A stretch of 64,000 nucleotides of DNA from Axinella damicornis (taxonomy: Eukaryota > Porifera > Demospongiae > Axinellida > Axinellidae), in assembly GCA_963931865.1 (NCBI GenBank), contig OZ007513.1:11061467-11125466 (forward strand), read 5' to 3'. Under the pieces are notes generated by a model. The model was not told where the DNA came from and ran no database searches. It was given only the letters and a program-made list of their open reading frames with translations. A program made the translations under genes and the position numbers. Positions 11,885-23,829 of this stretch are shown here, in pieces (within the stretch, counting starts at the first letter, position 1; each line of letters opens with the position of its first letter).

Positions 11885-12182
11885 GTCTTGGCTGGTGACC
11901 CTCCTAGCTGGTTTGGTAGTGCAACCTTCTGATGCTAGACATCGTACATACACGTACCTAGCACTATGTCGAATCCCACTAAAGCCCTTGGTTTTTCAGG
12001 TGGTTCGCCTTAAAAAAGGAATTTGCCCTTTGGCCTTCCAGAAAAGCAAGTTTGAGCAATGCCATTTATGGTAACTCAAGCGAGTTCAGTGATGATGTCA
12101 TCACCACCCCACCAGGACCTGCATGAAAATTGTCTGCATTGGAGATGCGGCATTCCTGGGTTATCAAATCAAAATGAACTGT
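11885..12182 (+). mobile_element. tRNA-derived SINE-like element, copy 2
   Basis: Same family as 6221-6478: a B-box-like TGTCGAATCCC at 11967-11977, then ACTAAAGCCCTTGG, TTTGAGCAATGCCATTTATGG and GATGATGTCATCACC in the same order. It ends about 120 bp before the first pseudokinase exon. Confidence 0.6.
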
Positions 12183-12301
12183 CTTGCCACTTCAGCGCTG
12201 AGACAAAAGCTAGTGGTTAGGCTAGTGGGTATATGCTTTGAACAAGCTGTGGTACATGACATTGATGGGAGCTGTCAACTGTTTATTGTCGCTTCCTTCA
12301 G

Positions 12302-15300
12302 CTGTTGAGATTGAGCACTCAGACTTGGAGTTCATCAAGCGCGAGGGAGAAGACGAGGCTGGAACCACGCAGTGGAAGGGACGTTGGAAGTCAAGACACC
12401 TGGTGGTATCCATCTACAGAGGACGCAAACTCTGTGCAGAGGAGGTGTGTGGGGGGAGGTGTGTGTGGGAGGTGTGTGTGTGGGGAGGTGTGTGTGAGGA
12501 GGTGTGTGTGAGGAGGTGTGTGTGGGGAGGTGTGTGTGTGGGGAGGTGTGTGTGAGGAGGTGTGTGCGGGGAGGTGTGTGTGAGGTGTGTGTAGGGAGGT
12601 GTGTGGGGAGGTGTGTGTGAGGAGGTGTGTGTGAGGTGTGTGCGGGGAGGTGTGTGTGAGGAGGTGTGTGTGAGGAGGTGTGTGCGGGGAGGTGTGTGTG
12701 AGGAGGTGTGTGTGAGGTGTGTGCGGGGAGGTGTGTGTCAGGAGGTGTGTGTGAGGTGTGTGCGGGGAGGTGTGTGTGAGGAGGTGTGTGCGGGGAGGTG
12801 TGTGTGAGGAGGTGTGTGTGAGGTGTGTGCGGGGAGGTGTGTACATGTGAGGTGTGTGTAGGGAGGTGTGTGAGGTGTGTGTGAGGAGGTGTGTGTGAGG
12901 TGTGTGTGTGGGGCCCGGGAGGTGTGTGAGGTGTGTGTGTGGGGAGGTGTGTGTGAGGTGTGTGTGTGGGGAGGTGTGTGTGGGGAGGTGTGTGTGGGGA
13001 GGTGTGTGCGGGGAGGTGTGTGCGGGGAGGTGACTGTGAGGTGTGTGTGAGGAGGTGTGTGTGAGGTGTGTGTGTGGGGAGGTGTGTGTGAGGAGGTGTG
13101 TGTGTGGGGAATTGGTGCCACTTCGCCTACTCCCATTTCGCCTACTCCCATTTCGCCTACTAATAATGAATTAGTGCCATTTCGCCTACTCAACTGAAAA
13201 AAGTATTTTATTGTTCTGAAACATTTGGGTGTGCTTTTCTGGCCACACACTTGAGTTTGTTATGCCAACCTTGTTGGTCCTGGGGCTGCCGGAATCTGTC
13301 TCGTACACATTCCATAAGCGGGGAGAGAAATTGTCCACCAGCCATGTTGCTTCAAAATACGAGATGAACTCATCAACCCTCGGTAGGTTTGGGACAGACA
13401 TCTTGATTGGTTGCCATGCTAGCCGAACAAATCAAAGAGGCACGAAAGCAAGTGCCACTGTTTGGCGTACAAACCGACTGAAAGTAGCATCTTCTCGATA
13501 GGCAACCTGTAGCCCAAGTTTGGATATTTTGCGGTTGAGGTATTTTATTGTCCAAAACATCAATACCTGTCAAGAAGACTTCCATTCTACCATGGAAACG
13601 CAAACTCTATGCCGAGGAGGTGTGTATGGGGAGGTGTGTGTGTGTGGAGGTGTGTGTGTTGAGGTGCGTGTGTGTGTGGGAAGTGTATATGTGTGAAGTA
13701 TGTGTGTGAGGAGGTCTATGTGAGATGTGTGTGTACAATGTAGGTGTTTGATCCTGGTCACAAACACTTCATCCAGTGATGCACAAGTGTTGGTACACAG
13801 AGTAGTGTGGCCTGGGAATGAGGCTGCCCTAGGTGGTTGATGGCCATTTTCGCCTGTCAACTCTTGCAGGTGAGAACGCTCGGATCACTGCGACATCCCA
13901 ACGTGATTGAGTTCTACGGGATTGCTCAAGACACAATGCAAGACGAGTACGGTGTAACAGGTGCGTAGTGTGGTACGTTGTGTGTACGTACAAGCGGGGT
14001 ACCCTCCTGGAGGAAAAATGCTTTGTGGTGTAATTTTTGTTGCTTGTTGTATTCCACAGTCCTAGATTGTAGAGCATCATTAGCCTTTGTTTAGTCTTTG
14101 AAGCTTAGGCCCTCAACGTCTGAAATATTGTGCCATAGAAAGGTACGATTGTCAGTGCAATCACAACTCAGTTGTTTCTGGCCTGGGTATAAGACTATAG
14201 CAATTGAGTACAGTCTCCTAATGTCCCCCACTGCATAGAGTACGCGGAGAATGGCTCACTCTTCAGCTACCTGCACGAGAAGAAGAACACTCCACTCAAA
14301 GACCAGCGTCTGCTCTGGATAAGACAAATTGCTGAAGGTAACAATTAGCATGTCACTGTTAGCATTCCCTAAACCGTGTGCATGTACAGTGGTCCTACCA
14401 AACATGAGCAGCTGCAATATAAAGTGATGGGGAAGTAGGGATGGGGGATTTGGTCCTACCAAACATGAGCAGCTGCAATATAAAGTGATGGGGAAGTAGG
14501 GATGGGGGATTTGGTCCTACCAAACATGAGCAGCTGCAATATAAAGTGATGGGGAAGTAGGGATGGGGGATTTGGTCCTACCAAACATGAGCAGCTGCAA
14601 TATAAAGTGATGGGGAAGTAGGGATGGGGGATTTGGTCCTACCAAACATGAGCAGCTGCAATATAAAGTGATGGGGAAGTAGGGATGGGGGATTTGGTCC
14701 TACCAAACATGAGCAGCTGCAATATAAAGTGATGGGGAAGTAGGGATGGGGGATTTGGTCCTACCAAACATGAGCAGCTGCAATATAAAGTGATGGGGAA
14801 GTAGGGATGGGGGATTTGGTCCTACCAAACATGAGCAGCTGCAATATAAAGTGATGGGGAAGTAGGGATGGGGGATTTGGTCCTACCAAACATGAGCAGC
14901 TACAATATAAAGTGATGGGGAAGTAGGGATGGGGGATTTGGTCCTACCAAACCTGAGCAGCTACAATATAAAGTGATGGGGAAGTAGGGATGGGGGATTT
15001 GGTCCTACCAACCATGAGCAGCTGCAATATAAAGTGATGGGGAAGTAGGGAAGGGGGATTTGTCGATATTATATCGAGATATTAAAAGCCCATCAAAATC
15101 GTATTGTGGTGCAGTGGGATTACAACTATCTTCATATTGATATATCGATAGTAATTTCAGGATATTAAAACCCCATCATTGTCATATCATGGTGGTTTAC
15201 AATTATCCTTTTCACATCGAGGGGAAACCGCACTCCTGGTAGCCGCATTGCAACCGGTTGCAAATTGTATCCTAGAGTTTGTGTTGCATGCGTGCAATTG

Positions 15301-17914
15301 GTACGTATACAGCTAGTACGTACATGTACATACGCATATGGCTCATGAACATACGCATATGGCTCATGAACACACGTTACACTCCTCCATGTTTGAGCAC
15401 TGCGGAAGACGCTCAAGGGTTCTGACTACACTAGCCACCGTCATCCATGGACACTTTGGTGTGATGTACTTGTGCATGAAATCACTTTGGTGGTGGAGTT
15501 ATGGCCTTCCTGTTGGCCGCCTTGTATGCTTTGTACCGTATGGCCGGAAAATTTGGTGGGAATTAAATTTGGCGGATTGGCTCTAAAAGGCTGTGAATTG
15601 TATTGGCGGATTAAAATTTGGGGATTTGGAAATTTGCAGAGCGAGAATGACGTCATACTAACTGCACGGCGCGGCCGTGGAGCGCTCGTGGTTTACGTGA
15701 GATCTTGTGTCGGTAGGCTGCGATGGAGTCCGAGTTTGCGGTACTGTGTTCGAGGTACCACGTCTACAAAAACCTCTAGGATGGGAGTGGTACGCAGTAG
15801 CAGTGATGCGAAGGAGCGCCATTGTCGTCGGCCAAGAACCCAGGAAGATATCAGCTGCTTGCTCGCTATATCTGGCCGATCAGCTGCTTGCTGCTATTTC
15901 TGGCAGATCAGTGACAGAGGTACTATAGTATTATGAGTGCTTGCGGCGAGAGGTAGCTCGAGCGTCGCTACGAGACCCCGCCCACAACATGTCATGACAA
16001 AAATTAATATTGGTGGAATTTAATTTGGCGGTGCGTTCATAATCCGCCAAACCGCCAAATTAAATTCCCCACCAAATTTTCCGGCCATACGGTATGTTCT
16101 ACATGATATCAGGTCATGCTGTGAGGGATTGTATGTTTCTTGTTCAATCATCTGTAGGCATGCAGTACCTACACGACAGAGGTATTGTTCACTTTGATCT
16201 GAGGTCAAGCAGAGGTAAGTTGTGTCATCACCTACGTGTAGATAGCACATGACACTCAGTTTGGGGTTTAATTGGTGTCGATTATACAGCACGTGTCTTT
16301 AGAATGACATGCATTTGCAGAATCGCTTCCATCGCAGTGCCAGATTTACACGATGAATTCAGCTCTGGAAGGCCTGTATGAAGAAGCCCTGGAATATCAG
16401 TAAGTGAAGCTGCACTGCTTTTCGGAAACTTAGGTACTGTACATACAAAGCCAGCGCTCTTTAGAAGAAGCCTTCTGCATCTTCGTAAGAAGCCTTCCGA
16501 TTCTTGGAAGAAGCCTTCTGAGTTGTGGCGAAGCTGCACCGCAAATGCATGTTGGAAAAGTGTTCCGAATCTCGGCAACAGTTTTAAAGACACGTACTGT
16601 ATACTGTTGCAATAACATCAAAGTGGATGCATGTGACAGTGGAAAAGAGCCAGGGAAGCGGCTACTGGGTACGGTAGTTGTGCTAGTATGTAGCAACAAC
16701 ACAGGCATAAATCTTACATGTATGCTAGCACATTCTCTCTAATGGAAATAGCATTGTAAAATTATTGTAGGTCATCCAAGGGAGGATCATACTGACCTTT
16801 GACCTGTTCCTGTGCTTTCGTTTGTTGTGCTATACCGGTAGTGTCCAGAGTGTTGGAGTATAGTTTGTGTTACATGACAGTACTCCGCATTCATACACAG
16901 CTGCTGCTATAGATGGGGGAGCAAACTATGTTTACTTTCATACTTCTTCTCCTTCAGTTTTGCTTGCTGCTGATATGAGAGCAAAGGTACTCACTCGTAG
17001 CCTCGTAACCAGGCTTTTTATTCCGTTAGTGTTTCACAGCTTTGGAGAACACTTGGAAGGAAGGCCTGAGGATTTCACACATGATGTGATGCCACCTTCA
17101 TGTCTTATCCACAGTAACGATGCTCGTTGTACACTGTATGGATGATTGTCAGTGGGTGAGTTGGGGAACCAAGCCCAACATGACTCAGCATCCAGGAGGA
17201 CACACAGCTTCCTATGTCCGCAGCGGCATCGTATCAAGTGCAAAATCCTCCTAGACTTTCATTCCAAGTTTTCTCCAAAGTTCCTACACAAAATCTGAGC
17301 TGGAAAGCACCAGTGCGTACATGTATCGAAATTACAAATGACACCCATTTTGATAATTGGTGTGCGACGTATACACACACTCCTTTAGGCGTTTATAATA
17401 CCCATTCACTACATTTTTGTCAGCAGTGAAAATGCTATGTTGCATGTCGGAGAGCCCATGTGTTGCTGATGAAGATGATCGCTAATCCAACCATTTGTAT
17501 ACTGCGTCCGTGTTTGCAGGACTGAAATTTCCCAAGTGTGTATCAGACCTCAGTTCCTCCTTGGCTATGTAATTATTGCACACACTTAGTATATACCGTT
17601 ACAAAGTCGAAGTCCATACGCTAGAAATGAATGCATCATATGGCCAGAATCTGTGCATGAACATTGAACTTTGAACTCTCAAGTTCATTGTTTGCGCAGA
17701 AGGCATGGTTGAAGCATAAGAGAGGGTCACATAAGATGTTATGTTTCTCTGTCCTGATTCCCCTACAGATTTTTAATCCCTGCATTAACAACACTGTTTC
17801 CTCACTTCGAACTACCATTACAAAGATGGGCAGTTTTGGGTGGAGTGCTCCTGAGGTGCGTAGGGAGGGAGGAGGGAGGGAGGGGGGAGGGAAGGGGGAG
17901 GGAAGGGGGAGAGT

Positions 17915-17964
<50 letters not shown>

Positions 17965-19764
17965 TGAGATGGGCAGCTTTGGATGGAGTGCTCCTGAGGT
18001 GCGTGAGGGAGGGAAGGGAGAGGGAGAGGAGAGAGGGGATATTATTGAGGGTCTACGGTAGTATCAAGCTTCTCAGAGTGATGATATGAATATTGACAAA
18101 CCAAATTTTAGACGAAACTGAGCATGCTCAGACGACTTGTTTGGTGGCTAACTGTTTGGTGCTATGTGTAACAGATCAATCAGACAGGATTTCCTGTCAT
18201 TGGTGCATTCACATGTAGCTGTTGAAGGGGGAGCACCTGGGGGAGGAGTGCTCAAAGCCATCCGACATTTTCTCATATGGAATACTCATCTGGGAGATTC
18301 TGACCCAAGAGGTGCCATTTTCTGATACTCCAGCCCTCTCTGTGGTTGCTGATATCATCAGTGGAAAGGTAGAGCAATAGTGTATAGACTGTATAGTGTG
18401 TGTTGTAAGAATGACACTGTCGTTCAGAATACTTTCCCAAATAGACATTTGCAGGGCAGCTTTGCCTTGAGTGAAACCAAATGCTACTTTTGAAGACACA
18501 GAAGGCTTCTTGGAAATAATATTAGCTGGAGCGTCTGCGTAGATTTTCTGCATAGAGTTTGCTTATGTCTTCCAGTGCTTTGCTTGGCTCTCAGATGCTT
18601 TGTTAAGGTCTCTGTTTTCAGCAGATTCATGTACGGGCATTGTTGATTAATAACTTACTAGAATCTTGTGTTGTTCACACGTACCAAATTCTTTCAACCA
18701 TGCACGCACGTAGCGTCCACCCATTCCTAAGTCAGGTGACGCCTACCTATTGAAGCTCATACAGCAGTGTTGGAAGGGACAACCCGAGGTACGTCATCAC
18801 CCAGCAAGATAGTTGCATGAATGAATTGTCACGCCATGAGGCAACAGGCGATGCATGGTTGACCCATGAGACACTATGGGGGGGGGGGGGGGAGAGAGAG
18901 AGAGAGGGAGGGAGGGAGGGAGAGAGGGATGGGGGGGGGGGGGGGGGGGGGGGGGAGAGAGAGAGGGAGGGAGGGAGAGAGGGATGGGGGGGGGGGGGGG
19001 GGGGGGGGGGGGGAGAGGGAGGGAGGGAGGATATCAGGAAGGAGGATATCAGAAAGTGCTTTTTTCAATCTTGTTTCCTCTATTTGCATGTAGCTATGCA
19101 TGTGTCGGAGGTTGGTGGTACGTGTGATTGAACCTTGCGCTGCACACGGTATTATATCCATCTTGTGGAGATGACAGAAACATTCATGTTTATTAGAATA
19201 CTATGTAGCCACTGATTATTTCACGTGACAACAATCTCACGGTCTAGCTGATATATATACCAACATTTAGCAGGGGAATTTTACATCACCATGAAAATTC
19301 CACTGTGTAAGAATCATTCGTATATGTGTGACTCCTGGGGAAAGAATTGGTGATCAAATTGTGTGGGCATGGCAGCAACTGGGGAAGAATTACTGTGTGA
19401 ATGAGAGCCCAGGAACATGAAGGGCCGATATACAGTAGCTGTGAGACATTTATTAACCGCAGTCTTACTTCACCTGTAAATGTTTCTTCACTGTGCAGTT
19501 ATCTATGGCCACAGTATGTATGTTTCATGAAACGTTGATCTCTGTTTGACGAAACGTTGATCTCTGTTTGGACAGTGGAATTAAGTTTCAACTTGTTATC
19601 TCCTCTGCAGGCCAGACCAACGTTTGACATGGTCTTGCAAGTTCTGAACGGTATGTACAATGTACAAGGGTATGAATTATGTTCACGATTGCTAGGTCTT
19701 GTTACATAAGTCTGTGAGTGTGACCCTCCAAGTGACAGCCTACGCAATTCCTGACTGGGACACT

Positions 19765-19825
<61 letters not shown>

Positions 19826-22102
19826 GCATGCATTTTAGGATGACTAGGTAGTGAGGAACTTATCAAAGGTTGCTGGGTGTCAACATCATCAGAATAGTTG
19901 GCCAACATCTATGGTACTGAGCATAGAAAGTGCACAAAGCTATTCATTTGAGCATACTAGAGCAGTATTCTTTGATTTGGATTCAAGCACAGAGATCGAT
20001 TGATTTGTGACCCGGTCGGAGAACAGCCCAGTGCCAAGATTTTAATTTGCCATGGAGACTTCGCTGATACATATACAGCCACACGCCAACTTTCGCCTCC
20101 AACAAAAAGACCCAATGAAGAAATGGGGACAAGCAGTGGCATATGCAGTGGAGAGCAAGCATGCACTGCCGATTGATTGAAAATGCAATGCTTATGAAAC
20201 TGCCTATGTTATCATTGTACTGAAAGGCCACTAGAGCACCTTGCCCCGATCTATCACTACACAGGTTTCCGTGCTGTTTTCATTTTTTACTCGACTGCAC
20301 ATCAATGGCTTGTCAAGTTAATATAATCACTGAATCGCGAAAGATAATTAAGTAGTTAGAATATTTGGTGAGTATAAGATCGCGTTTCGTAATCGTACAT
20401 CTACCGTATTTCCGTGATCAAACGCCGTGGCTACTATTTATTTCATCACGCGATTAACTGCGGCTACTATTCGAGGGTGGCCACTAATCGAAGGCGGCGT
20501 TTATTAAACTCGAAGCGGATTGGAGCACCGTGTATGCACAAAGAAGAAGTTTTGTTTCAGCCCTGGGCCGTGTGGTATTGTCATAATCATCCCGACAAAA
20601 CGGTAGGAAACGCCAAAGCCATTACTGTCACAAAGATTTCACCGGTCATACGTCGCTCGCCCCGCGTGCCTCGACCACAGAAAATGCCAAACGCTTAGAC
20701 AGTCATCGGGGAATATGACCAACAATTAGTTCTCCTCTCTTCACGCTCACAGCGAAATAGTCACGGTCCTCGAGGGCTAGACAAAGCGCTTCGATCGATC
20801 GCCGACCGTTCGAATACTAGCCGCGGCTACTAAACAAGGGCGGCGTTTATTTCATTCAGCCCTTCGGGAGGTGCGGCTATTATTCGAGGGCGGCCACTAA
20901 TCGAGTGCGGCGTTTTGATCGCAGAAATACGGCATATCATCCTTGAAACCGACTATTGCATGATGCTCTTTCTCCTCTCATGTGCAGACAATATGAATTC
21001 TAAGACTACGAAAGGTACATTGGCACATTGTGACATTGTCTGTCCTTCATTCCATATCGTATATTGTGGAACCGCATGTGCACAACTAGAGTGTGTAAAT
21101 GTTGTCCAATCATGTGTGGGCATCAGGTAGACTGTCTGGTTTCTGGAATGTTGGAATTTCGTCCAAGACCATATCAACTGACCTCAAAAGACACCCTAGC
21201 AAGGGCCTGGGAACGAGGCTAGAGACACCCTAGCAAGGGCCTGGGAACGAGGCTAGAGACACCCTAGCAAGGGCCTGGGAACGAGGCTAGAGACACCCTA
21301 GCAAGGGCCTGGGAACGAGGCTAGAGACACCCTAGCAAGGGCCTGGGAATGAGGCTAGAGACACCCATGATTCAGCTGACAATTCAGGGGTTACTAGGCT
21401 GCAGTCCCAGTAAATACCACAGTGGCCTCATTCCTGGGCTTGGGAGATCCTGGGAACGAGACTATAAAAAGTTAGCCCTCTTTGTCCTGTCTTCCAGCTG
21501 CCATACAACCAAAGATGGCCCCCTGGGTAGCCGATATTAACTAGATTTGTTGTACCTCCACTGCTCGGTCATGTTGACGAACTTTGCGTTACTTTTCTTG
21601 TTTCTCAGCGAACTTGATTCAGGCTCAAAGGAAGCAGCTGGAGATCTTGCAGACAGTAAGTCACGGTAACTCCGTGCAGTGGTTCGTTCACTGTACATAC
21701 ATCAGTGGGTTTACATCTGTGAGGTGCTGTAGGATGTAACCCAGCATACCGGATGTAACGTATGTCCGTATTTAGTACTTATCCGGGGTGCAGTCTTTTA
21801 TTGCCAACTGTGTAGCGCTATAGCCATTCGCATTAGGAAGGAGTGATCAGTTTGCGGTGCTCATAAACACCTGGTAGAGAGTATTCACTGCATGTAGTGT
21901 ACTAATATGCTAAGTTGCTAACAGTCTTTTTCTTGGACAGATATTTGAATGCATGGTGTACGACATTTCATCCTTACAACTGGAGGTGGACACCAAGAAG
22001 CGGCTGCTGCACAAGCCGTACAGTAAGTCCCCACACAGATTGCCATTGTACAGCCGGGAGCTCAGCAAGCCGACAGTGCCACCAATGAAGCAGCTGTTTT
22101 AA
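12302..22102 (+). CDS. Pseudokinase domain and C-terminal tail, second half of the tandem kinase gene
   Basis: Exons: 12302-12444, 13870-13960, 14239-14337, 16158-16214, 16958-16986, 17769-17855, 18219-18368, 18714-18788, 19611-19650 (kinase-like), then 20988-21014, 21609-21655, 21941-22102 (tail, TAA at 22100-22102). Frames are continuous across all joins. Intron positions and phases match the first kinase half; four exons (57, 29, 87 and 75 nt) have identical lengths. It is kinase-like (LRHPNVIEFYG, EYAENGSLFSYLHEKKN, SYGILIWEILTQEVPFSD, RPTFDMVLQVL) but lacks a glycine loop, has tyrosine where the beta3 lysine should be (VVSIYRG), HFDLRSSR for HRDLKSSN, and IFNPC at the DFG site. Catalysis is therefore unlikely; a scaffold or allosteric role is inferred. 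The tail (QAQRKQLEILQ, then IFECMVYDISSLQLE) looks helical. The final exon could instead be spliced at 22022 (TACA|GTAAGT). Confidence 0.8.
12445..13110 (+). repeat. GGAGGTGTGTGTGA minisatellite
   Basis: About 665 bp of 14-18-bp GT-rich units begin exactly at the donor (GAG|GTGTGT) of the first pseudokinase exon. Open frames in it on both strands are artefacts of the repeat. Confidence 0.95.
13583..13700 (+). repeat. Partial copy of the first pseudokinase exon end plus GT repeat
   Basis: CGCAAACTCTATGCCGAGGAG followed by GTGTGT (about 13593-13625) repeats the last 30-40 bases of the exon ending at 12444 together with its donor and GT-rich repeat. There is no full exon upstream, so it is a partial duplication rather than an alternative exon. 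Confidence 0.6.
14391..15061 (+). repeat. Tandem array, 11 x 61 bp
   Basis: The unit starts GGTCCTACCAAACATGAGCA and repeats every 61 bp exactly (14391, 14452, 14513 ... 15001). The first eight are almost identical; the last three carry single changes. It lies in the pseudokinase intron between exons ending 14337 and starting 16158. Confidence 0.95.
15534..16094. mobile_element. TIR element with decayed HIRAN-like fragment, copy 1
   Basis: The ends TACCGTATGGCCGGAAAATT and its reverse complement (to 16094) give TIRs of about 45 bp. Inside, a plus-strand frame near 15790-15880 reads YAVAVMRRSAIV and EPRKISAACSLYL. The same pattern is present in 48544-49150, whose TIR is related. The motif order recalls a HIRAN-type domain, but this is inference. 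Stops interrupt the frame here. The element lies in a pseudokinase intron. Confidence 0.7.
17910..18001 (+). repeat. Poly-G tract with a copy of an exon 3' end
   Basis: A poly-G run (about 17918-17963) separates the true exon end (17769-17855) from a second copy of its last 30 bases plus donor (ATGGGCAGCTTTGGATGG ... CCTGAG|GTGCGT, about 17970-18005). Both donors look usable; using the second would add the G-tract to the reading frame. Confidence 0.7.
18878..19030 (+). repeat. Compound GA/poly-G microsatellite
   Basis: Alternating GAGAGAGGGAGGGAGGGA blocks and G-runs of 12 to about 30 bases. Intron between pseudokinase exons 8 and 9. Confidence 0.9.
19768..19824 (+). repeat. GT and poly-G microsatellite
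   Basis: A short GT run followed by about 45 G. Intronic. Confidence 0.9.
20403..20933. mobile_element. TIR element (CCGTATTTC ends)
   Basis: CCGTATTTCCGTGATCAAACGCC at the left end matches, inverted, GGCGTTTTGATCGCAGAAATACGG at the right. Sub-terminal motifs (GGCTACTATTCGAGGG, GGCCACTAATCGA) recur at both ends. No transposase; it lies in the tail intron of the kinase gene. Confidence 0.75.
21190..21360 (+). repeat. Tandem array, 5 x 34 bp
   Basis: The unit contains GACACCCTAGCAAGG and one arm of the GCCTCGTTCCCAGGC family (GGCCTGGGAACGAGGCTA). Four copies are identical and the fifth has one change. This is amplification of a single element end. Confidence 0.95.
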
Positions 22103-22153
22103 TATACTTTCCATGGAAATGATTTCTAAATGTCTGCTGTTGTTGGAGCAACT

Positions 22154-22238
22154 AGCCTCGTTCCCAGGCCCCGCCCAGCTTTTCATCCGTACCGAAAGCG
22201 ATAGATGAAAACCTGGGCAGGGCCTGGGAACGAGGCTA
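22154..22238. repeat. 85-bp TIR element, GCCTCGTTCCCAGGC family
   Basis: Clean copy: TAGCCTCGTTCCCAGGCC at the left, its reverse complement at the right, and an interior containing GCCCAGCTTTTCATC and its inverted partner. It sits about 50 bp after the kinase-gene stop codon. Confidence 0.9.
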
Positions 22239-22613
22239 TGGAACAGCTATACGGAAAATGAAAGTATAGTAGAGTTGGCTCATTATTGGCTCGTTTATAA
22301 TGCAAGGCAGTTCATTATGGGTTCCATGGAAGCACTCCGTCTGCACCGTTTATTAGAGAGATGTCTGGTCACAGCCATGTGGTATTTTATATTGCACCTG
22401 GACTCCTATCATCAGTGTGATGTTTATCCCCAGTTGCAGGCTAGCTCTACCGACAATGGACCAATCGTGAAACTGACTACCAATCATTAATTTTATATCT
22501 AGTTGTGGTATGACTGTGATAAAATTAATTTCACCAAGTCTATGATGCTCACACACCACAAATCAAGTTGCTGCACATGTCAGTCACTCAGCAAAATTAG
22601 CGATGGGGTCGAA

Positions 22614-22655
22614 CAAGAGCGCATAAGTAGGGCGCGACCTACTTATGCGCTCTTG
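22614..22655. repeat. 42-bp hairpin
   Basis: CAAGAGCGCATAAGTAGG, a 6-base loop, then the exact reverse complement. A perfect 18-bp stem. Confidence 0.9.
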
Positions 22656-23829
22656 GGTCAAAGTGTATACCCATGGTGAGGGGTGAGGATAACTGCTACT
22701 GGATGACGTACAGTGGTAATACTACCAGGATGAGCTTAACACTATCAAATGCCCACTCACTATGGTACAAAACTGTATTACTTGTTCCCTGACTTTTAGA
22801 TATCATCGATATAAATCAAGAGTCACATGCATGCATCATAATTATATTCAGGCCTCAAACTCCAAATACACTCACATCAAGCTCAGTACAAAACAGCGCC
22901 CGGCGAATAGTAGCTATTTGCACTTCCTGTGCAAATGTTTATACAAGCACACTTCGGCTGAAAAGACTCAAGAGGGGGTGAAATTTCATCGAAGGCGTGC
23001 TGGTCTGATAATTTGTGGTTTACCGTGTCCCACAATGCTAATTGACTAGTTTGGCAGGCTGGAAGCACGGAATAGCAAACGGACCGGTTCGTGCGAGTTA
23101 TCGTTTACCGCTATATACCAAATCCTAGCTACATAGATGGAGACCAGTTTTTGGTAGGAGATTCTTCCATGCTTGTACATTCGAATTCTGGGTGGAAAAT
23201 TTGTCCTACACTTTAATTCCTGGTAAGAGCAGGGCCTTCGTGAATACTTAATTAGGCGGCATTTTGACGCTAAATTTAGCTATTTGTTCGCGTATCTCTC
23301 AACAACAGTGGATAGTGCAAATTTTCCACTTAGATTACTGTAGCACGTACCGAAAGCTTTCGAATGATATATAATTTGGGCAATTTTAGGTGCATTTTGA
23401 TAACAGTAAACGGAAAAGAAGCGGTTAAGGACAGTCATAATTAGTGGATTGTTTACCGGAAACAATTACGTCGCCATGGCACCTAATATATTCGATTTCA
23501 TTGTACACTTGTTTGTTAATAAGTGGCTATGAAGTCTGAAATGTGCCGCTGATATCGTGAGGTACAGCTGGCAGGCTAAATCAGAACTTAGCACTAAGCC
23601 TCTACATAGCCCTACACTGACTCCAATTCTGGTCAAGGCCTTCATGAATATCATTAAGTGACTCATGAATATCATTAGCAGCCTACTTACTATTATTCTG
23701 CATGGTAAAGGGCTTGGAGTTCATGCTGATGGTGCCTGTGAAGCCAAATACAGTTACCTGTCATTCTCAGCTTTTAGTCGACACCGGTGCATGGTTAGAG
23801 CCTCATGAATATCATTAAAAATATTACAT
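22656..23829. other. Non-coding stretch
   Basis: No gene recognised. TCATGAATATCATTA occurs three times (about 23643, 23665, 23801), probably remnants of one repeat. An acceptor-like site at 22799 opens a frame of about 170 bases with no recognisable similarity. Confidence 0.5.

Noticed and set aside
12391..13250. Long His/Thr/Pro-rich and Val/Gly-rich frames on both strands
   Set aside because: They are translations of the GT-rich minisatellite and change frame with repeat length.
14391..15061. Possible CRISPR-like or coding repeat (61-bp period)
   Set aside because: Units are contiguous with no spacers, and the period is not a multiple of three. It lies within an intron.
17664..18089. 141-aa frame covering a pseudokinase exon and the poly-G run
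   Set aside because: Only 17769-17855 is exon, supported by acceptor, donor and alignment to the first kinase half; the rest is intron and repeat.
18179..18368. An earlier acceptor near 18187 for the pseudokinase exon
   Set aside because: In the required frame a TAG occurs at 18216-18218; the acceptor at 18218 gives a stop-free exon that aligns with 9190-9327.
18817..19161. Gly/Arg/Glu-rich and Pro-rich frames
   Set aside because: Products of GA and poly-G microsatellites inside an intron.
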